Under the pieces are notes generated by a model. The model made no database searches. It was not told the origin of the DNA and saw nothing but the letters and a program-made list of their open reading frames with translations. From Spirochaetota bacterium (GTDB lineage Bacteria > Spirochaetota > UBA4802 > UBA5550): DNA of 64,000 nucleotides. The translations under genes and the position numbers were made by a program. This document shows, in pieces, positions 60,041 through 64,000 of the stretch (position 1 is its first letter; every line of letters starts with the position of its first letter). The stretch is from the NCBI GenBank assembly GCA_016933025.1, contig JAFGBT010000007.1:16539-80538 (forward strand), written 5' to 3'.

Positions 60041-60070
60041 ACGGCGCCTCATATGAGAGGCGCCGTTTTT
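60041..60070 (+). terminator. Intrinsic terminator after peroxiredoxin gene
   Basis: ACGGCGCCTC, loop ATATGA, GAGGCGCCGT, then TTTT. It lies 38 bp past the stop. Confidence 0.9.
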
Positions 60071-60136
60071 AATTCCCCTGTTGTTTGAGGCCGCACCGAT
60101 CGAAGCGAATGCGGCCGGGTTAAGCGCCAAGGCCGC

Positions 60137-61261
60137 TTATTTATTATTCGCCCGAAATTTTTTCGGGGACAGCCCGGTAAGCCTGGTGAACCAGTCATAG
60201 AAAACAGTGGTGGAATTGAAACCGACTGCGTACGCTACAGAGGTGATGGTGCGGTCAGTATCCGCCAGAAGGATCTTCTTGGCCTCTTCTATCCGATATT
60301 CATTGACGAAGCAATTGAAGTTTTTGTTGAAATGTTCATTGATGATCCGGGAAAGCTGGTAGGGCTCGATGGCGATTTCCCGGGCCAGGTCGTTCACGGA
60401 AAGGTCCTCGTTAAAAAATATTTTTTTGTCCTCCATGAGCGATTGTAACTTCGAGAGCGCATGCGCGACATCGAGGTTCTTGATCTTTGAAATCTCATAG
60501 CGCCTGTTTTCAATCTCTTCATGCAGGAGCTTGAAGAAATTGATATTCTTCTTTTCCATTATAAAAATGACAAGAGTGAGCACAAAGGAGAGGGCCGTCA
60601 ACACATGCGTCACTCCGAACAATAGCGTCCGGGGATGTTCCATCATGCCCATCACGACCATGCTTCCGATCATGACGATTTGAAGCGGAAAGCTGACAAG
60701 GATGACCGTAATGAGATACGGGGACACCTTCTTTTCCTTGATCAGCCTGATGTCCAGCATGAACCTGCATTCCCTGACGAAATATATCTCATAGCCCACA
60801 AGATTCAGCATGACTGCCGTGAGAATTCCGGAATACAACAGAAACAGGGGATCCTCGCTGGTGAAATTTGGGATCAGCATGATATAAGACATCCTGGTCG
60901 CGGTATCCAGCTTCATCAGGGGAGCCAGGAGCAGCAATGTGATCAATCCAAAGGCAAAATGAAAATAATCGATTTTCCTGAGGCGAAATGAATCATTGTT
61001 TGCCGATTTGAACGTTAAAAAAAACAGCGGCCCGATAATGGCCAGGAACGGCAAGTACGCGAAAATAAGCAGGGGATAATCTGTGAATTTTCCGGCAACG
61101 AGAAGGCCGTCCAGTAGCTGGAGTGACCCGAGGCAGAACATTACCGCGGCGAACAGATAGTTGTATATCAGTTTATTATCTTCAAGGATCTGTCCGAGGG
61201 CGATGGTCCATGACATGAATCCCGCGAAAAAAATAATGAAAATGCTAAAATCATTGAGCAT
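60137..61261 (-). CDS. Membrane-bound AraC-family regulator, second copy
   Basis: A 374-residue protein: about seven TM segments in residues 5-235, then AraC-type DNA binding at about 275-370 with NDLAREIAIEPYQLSRIINE, FNCFVNEYRIEEAKKIL and TSVAYAVGFNSTTVFYDWFT plus RLTGLSPKKFR. Same layout as 37310-38404, with low sequence similarity, so they are family relatives and not recent copies. It would control genes from the membrane; targets are unknown, with the convergent peroxiredoxin gene and the toxin-antitoxin pair as neighbours. Confidence 0.87.
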   Translation of the reverse strand: MLNDFSIFIIFFAGFMSWTIALGQILEDNKLIYNYLFAAVMFCLGSLQLLDGLLVAGKFTDYPLLIFAYLPFLAIIGPLFFLTFKSANNDSFRLRKIDYFHFAFGLITLLLLAPLMKLDTATRMSYIMLIPNFTSEDPLFLLYSGILTAVMLNLVGYEIYFVRECRFMLDIRLIKEKKVSPYLITVILVSFPLQIVMIGSMVVMGMMEHPRTLLFGVTHVLTALSFVLTLVIFIMEKKNINFFKLLHEEIENRRYEISKIKNLDVAHALSKLQSLMEDKKIFFNEDLSVNDLAREIAIEPYQLSRIINEHFNKNFNCFVNEYRIEEAKKILLADTDRTITSVAYAVGFNSTTVFYDWFTRLTGLSPKKFRANNK

Positions 61262-61352
61262 TGTTGTGTCCTAATAGTGATTTGCGGCAATCCGGCGATT
61301 TGCTTGAAAATATTGCTTAACCTGGTGTCCTGAAAATCGGGGCAGGACCACT

Positions 61353-61661
61353 TTAATAAGCGTTACTTCTAATTTCTATTGTAATAATATATATTATTCT
61401 TTCTTTTTCATCAATTTCATAGAATAAACGATAATCACCTATTCTATAGCGCCAAGTTGGGGGATGATAATTTACTAATTTCTTAATATTTTTTCCATAA
61501 AAGGGATTGGCCTTTAATTGCGGATAGGTATGATCCTGAATTTTATTATATATTTTTTTTTTGAAATTTTTAGCAATATTTTCGAGATCATTGATGAATT
61601 GATTGGTTTCAAAAATCTTATAATCAGACAAAACGCCCTCTCTTTTTACGAGCGTCTTCAC
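61353..61661 (-). CDS. RelE/ParE-family toxin
   Basis: About 102 residues in the frame used, with GTG 61661 or TTG 61631 as start; the latter overlaps the antitoxin stop. The RelE fold is visible: KIFETNQFINDLENIAKNFK, HTYPQLKANPFYGKNIKKLV, WRYRIGDYRLFYEIDEKERI and IIYIITIEIR. W-R-Y-R-I-G-x-Y-R is the family motif of the mRNA-cleaving or gyrase-binding toxins. The pair is AT-rich against the GC-rich surroundings, which suggests transfer. Confidence 0.8.
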   Translation of the reverse strand: MKTLVKREGVLSDYKIFETNQFINDLENIAKNFKKKIYNKIQDHTYPQLKANPFYGKNIKKLVNYHPPTWRYRIGDYRLFYEIDEKERIIYIITIEIRSNAY

Positions 61662-61863
61662 TTCCTTTTTTTAATTGCTTCAATAATTTTTCATTATTCA
61701 TAATTTCGGACATTTCAAATTCATCAACCAATTCTGTTTCCTCGATATATCTCAGGGTGGCTGTTTCAATAAAATTTGAGATGGATCTATTCTCCATTTC
61801 TGCGTGGTGTTTTAGTCTGCTTAATAATTTATCATCGATACGCAAGGTAACCGTTTTTGGCAT
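61624..61863 (-). CDS. Ribbon-helix-helix antitoxin
   Basis: A 79-residue protein whose N-terminal MPKTVTLRIDDKLLSRLKHH and SISNFIETATLRYI form a ribbon-helix-helix DNA-binding domain (CopG/Arc). The C-terminal acidic-helical part (VDEFEMSEIMNNEKLL) would bind the toxin. It overlaps the toxin gene. GGTGAACACC is before ATG 61863; an ATG four codons earlier is possible. The RHH dimer likely represses its own promoter at 61893. Confidence 0.8.
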   Translation of the reverse strand: MPKTVTLRIDDKLLSRLKHHAEMENRSISNFIETATLRYIEETELVDEFEMSEIMNNEKLLKQLKKGSEDARKKRGRFV

Positions 61864-61892
61864 GGTGTTCACCATTGAAATGAGGATAATAT

Positions 61893-61921
61893 ATTATAAT
61901 ACAAATGAACGCAATTGTCAA
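61893..61921 (-). promoter_or_regulatory. Consensus promoter for the toxin-antitoxin operon
   Basis: On the minus strand TTGACA, 17 bp, TATAAT, a perfect housekeeping-sigma consensus. A short AT palindrome (ATAATATATTAT, near the -10) could be the antitoxin operator. Confidence 0.8.
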
Positions 61922-62406
61922 CAATATAATACATATTATTCAAAGATGATGTATATTGAAGCGGCAAAAATGGCGCGCAACGCCCACGCGTAGCCGAAAC
62001 CGCGAAGCGGCTTGCCGAGCGCCTCGCCGGCAAAGCGCACTCAGAATCTCCCACAATACGCGCTGCGGCTGGCAGTATAATTTCGCTAAAAAAATTTTCA
62101 GACTGTTAATATATGTAAGACCAACATTCTGATACAACCTTTACAAATATTGTATTGTATACACAAAAAAACTGGATAAGCATCAAAGGAAAAAAAATCA
62201 TGAATCAAGAGGTATATTTTTTTCAGTATTTATAAATACTGATGAATCTGGATCATTATAGTGTTAATTTCTTAGATAATTACAAAAACCGGCTGGACGG
62301 ATAAAGGATGAAACGGATATTGATATACTTCCTTTAAACTCATAGGCGGGTTATTCATCGGGTCGGGATTACTAATAATTTATAATATTTACTGGAGGAT
62401 TCTGCA
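61922..62406. other. AT-rich gene-free stretch before lipase-like gene
   Basis: About 485 bp with low GC, and CGAAGCGGCTTGCCGAG-type sequence at about 62000. It carries the CTGGAGG ribosome site of the lipase-like gene at the end. No ORF, RNA or repeat is clear to me. Confidence 0.5.
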
Positions 62407-63798
62407 ATGGCGATATCCAGGAACAAGTTAAAAAAACAGGCGATAATTCCCTTTCTTGTCATTATTTGCATTTCTATACTATCTATAAGCTGTAATAACG
62501 GCGGGGTTAATCCAGTTACTTCAGAATCAGAGGTTTATTCGGCTGTTACCGATGATAATGTCGAATTACGACTGATTCGCTACCGTCCGGCCCCTGACGG
62601 GCAGTTCAATGCAAACCGCCAGCCTATTCTGCTGCTTGGCGGAATATTCATGAACAATGATGAATTTACGCCGCATACGACTGAGCGCATGAAGGATGTA
62701 TATGCAGAGATGACACTCCCGGACGATATTGCCGCTTGGGCCATAGGAGATGAATATATCGAGAATGACCATATGTTGTACTACAATCTCGGTTATTATC
62801 TCTGGAAACAGGGTTTCGATCCCTGGTTCGGCAACTACAGGGGGACGGGAAGGGGTGAAATGAAAAGCGATAGCGTCACGGACGTCTCGACCCTGGACGT
62901 TCCGGGCTGCCTCGATATGCCGGCAATGGTAAAAAAAGTAACAGAGGTCACCGGCCTTAAGCCGTTTATCGGCGGCCACAGCACCGGCGCTCTCACCTGC
63001 TACGTCTACCTGCAGGGCGCGTATATCGATGCAAATGAAGCGATAAATGGAAGAAACGCGCCTACTCCTTACATTCCCCATGTAAAAGTAAGCAGCGAAC
63101 TTGCACAGCAGCGAAACAACAGCGTCAGGGGCTTTATCGGCATAGACCCGGCAGTCGCGCCTCCGCTCCCTGAGTTCATCGACACGTTCCTGATCTGGTC
63201 AATTATCGATCTCCCGATTGTACTTCCCCTGGATACCATGATGGAAACAATGTTGATTGAATCCGGGAGTGACGATATGACGATGACGGAAATGATGGAT
63301 TATATTTTCAACGGCCTGGACAACCTGGCCATTATGTACCCGGACTCGGTTTTTCAATATCTTCAGTTCTTTAAAACCGCGAATGTCGATCCCTATGTGC
63401 TCGATTTTTTCATCAGATACGCAACTTCAAACGGCTACCTGAGAATGATCGCCCAGTACGCCGACTGGGGGCTTAATCTGGCCATGCGGGAAGGGTTCAA
63501 CAACGGCCCGGAAAATACCGGCAAGGTAATGCCCAAAAGCAGGGAGGAGGGCGACGGCTACTATTACTACGAAGACCACATGGGCAATATCACGACGCCC
63601 ATGATTTGCCTGCTGTCCGAAGCCAACGGACTTGTGGCGAGCGAGCTCGTAAGCAAGTACCTGGTCGACCTGAAGACTCCGCACGCAAAGGACTTGATTT
63701 ATGAAATTCCCGGCACTGCTCATGCCGATCTGCCGCTCGGCTATACGGCGCCGACCGTCATGTTCCCCATGATGAGTGAATGGATGAATCAGTTCTAG
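62407..63798 (+). CDS. Lipase-like alpha/beta-hydrolase lipoprotein
   Basis: A 463-residue predicted lipoprotein. The N-terminus has a signal peptide (KKQAIIPFLVIICISILSIS) with lipobox ISIC-like residues LSISC. An alpha/beta-hydrolase follows: PILLLGGIFMNNDEF (HG-type oxyanion region), DPWFGNYRGTGRGE, the nucleophile in FIGGHSTGALTCYVY (G-x-S-x-G), and a late GTAHADLP His in IPGTAHADLPLGY. Asp is probably in one of the SEANGLVASEL segments. Length and sequence fit acid-lipase/triacylglycerol-lipase relatives. CTGGAGGATTCTGCA precedes the ATG; a terminator follows. It may supply fatty acids to the catabolic genes of this window. Confidence 0.85.
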   Translation: MAISRNKLKKQAIIPFLVIICISILSISCNNGGVNPVTSESEVYSAVTDDNVELRLIRYRPAPDGQFNANRQPILLLGGIFMNNDEFTPHTTERMKDVYAEMTLPDDIAAWAIGDEYIENDHMLYYNLGYYLWKQGFDPWFGNYRGTGRGEMKSDSVTDVSTLDVPGCLDMPAMVKKVTEVTGLKPFIGGHSTGALTCYVYLQGAYIDANEAINGRNAPTPYIPHVKVSSELAQQRNNSVRGFIGIDPAVAPPLPEFIDTFLIWSIIDLPIVLPLDTMMETMLIESGSDDMTMTEMMDYIFNGLDNLAIMYPDSVFQYLQFFKTANVDPYVLDFFIRYATSNGYLRMIAQYADWGLNLAMREGFNNGPENTGKVMPKSREEGDGYYYYEDHMGNITTPMICLLSEANGLVASELVSKYLVDLKTPHAKDLIYEIPGTAHADLPLGYTAPTVMFPMMSEWMNQF

Positions 63799-63821
63799 TC
63801 GTCATTGATCGCCGGAAGCCA

Positions 63822-63863
63822 CGAGGACGTTTTCGTTAGTTCGGAAACGTCCTCGCTGTTTTT
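63822..63863 (+). terminator. Intrinsic terminator after lipase-like gene
   Basis: CGAGGACGTTTTC, loop about eight bases, GGAAACGTCCTCG, then CTGTTTTT. Confidence 0.85.
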
Positions 63864-63956
63864 ATGATCCAGCTCTTGCTCGGCCAACCCGCCCGGTTCA
63901 ATATACTGAATTGGTCTTGTCATAACTGATTATCACACGTCAGGAGGGCTTTGGCA

Positions 63957-64000
63957 TGCAGAAAGTTTCGGGAAGGGGGGGGGGGGGGGGCTTCCCCCCA
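63957..64000 (+). other. Possible start of a further gene running into a poly-G contig end
   Basis: ATGCAGAAAGTTTCGGG follows AGGAGGGCTTTGGC, a good ribosome site, so a gene may begin here. After 14 bases the sequence enters GGGAAG, a run of 16 G, then CTTCCCCCCA. The run looks like a sequencing or assembly artefact and cannot be annotated. Confidence 0.35.

Noticed and set aside
1..64000. CRISPR array, rRNA or tRNA genes
   Set aside because: No regularly spaced identical repeats, no cloverleaf or rRNA signature was found on either strand by eye.

Overview
The window is 64 kb of moderately GC-rich bacterial chromosome with no rRNA, tRNA, CRISPR array or recognisable transposase. Several genes point to a spirochaete-like (Leptospira-type) Gram-negative host: two regulators that join a 6-7 TM domain to an AraC-type DNA-binding domain, a 7TMR-DISM/SpoIIE phosphatase, an MCP with a polytopic N-terminus, an MBOAT/AlgJ-like pair, and a TonB-dependent outer-membrane receptor. 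This placement is inference from gene style, not from a marker gene. The host appears to use selenocysteine: two genes carry an in-frame TGA followed by a good bacterial SECIS hairpin. The last bases are a 16-G run flanked by GGGAAG/CTTCCC, which looks like a contig end or assembly artefact.

Layout. 1-7.1 kb: end of a nucleotide-sugar dehydratase gene, a HEAT-repeat protein, a GT81-like glycosyltransferase, a DUF2889 protein and a 7TMR-DISM/SpoIIE sensor phosphatase, with two MITE-like repeats. 7.1-19.2 kb: a fatty-acid catabolism block (two acyl-CoA dehydrogenases, 3-hydroxyacyl-CoA dehydrogenase, enoyl-CoA hydratase, two acyl-CoA synthetases, thiolase, SCP2-domain protein) around a TetR regulator; three identical ACTGACATGTCAGT palindromes sit upstream of the genes flanking it, so TetR probably controls both directions. 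19.5-22.1 kb: AlgJ/AlgX-like and MBOAT acyltransferase pair. 22.1-34.4 kb: hydrogen and formate genes: hypB, hypF, an NAD-type selenocysteine formate dehydrogenase (alpha subunit plus a NuoE-NuoF fusion), an OFA-family (oxalate/formate-like) transporter, a ferritin-like protein, two single-domain response regulators and a hydrogenase-protease remnant.

34.6-42.2 kb: a large chemoreceptor, a membrane AraC regulator and a four-gene operon (SDR, acetoacetate-decarboxylase-like, SDR, extended SDR). 42.2-49.3 kb: an ABC-2 exporter followed by the most interesting locus: a 42-residue precursor-like peptide ending in GLCCS, facing an operon for an ER-type S26 peptidase, an HPr-kinase-like P-loop protein, a PqqD-like protein and a SPASM radical SAM enzyme, with a nucleotidyltransferase-fold protein and a PQ-loop membrane protein beside it. 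This looks like a radical-SAM RiPP pathway of a type I cannot assign. 49.3-54.7 kb: a CBS/anti-sigma-kinase-like protein, a GAF histidine kinase, and hypA-hypD-hypE-hypC. 54.8-64 kb: a glycosyltransferase, a TonB-dependent receptor, an exported selenocysteine peroxiredoxin, a second membrane AraC regulator, a RelE/RHH toxin-antitoxin pair with a consensus promoter, and a lipase-like lipoprotein.

Together the genes suggest an organism that oxidises fatty acids and formate and matures a [NiFe] hydrogenase whose structural genes lie elsewhere.
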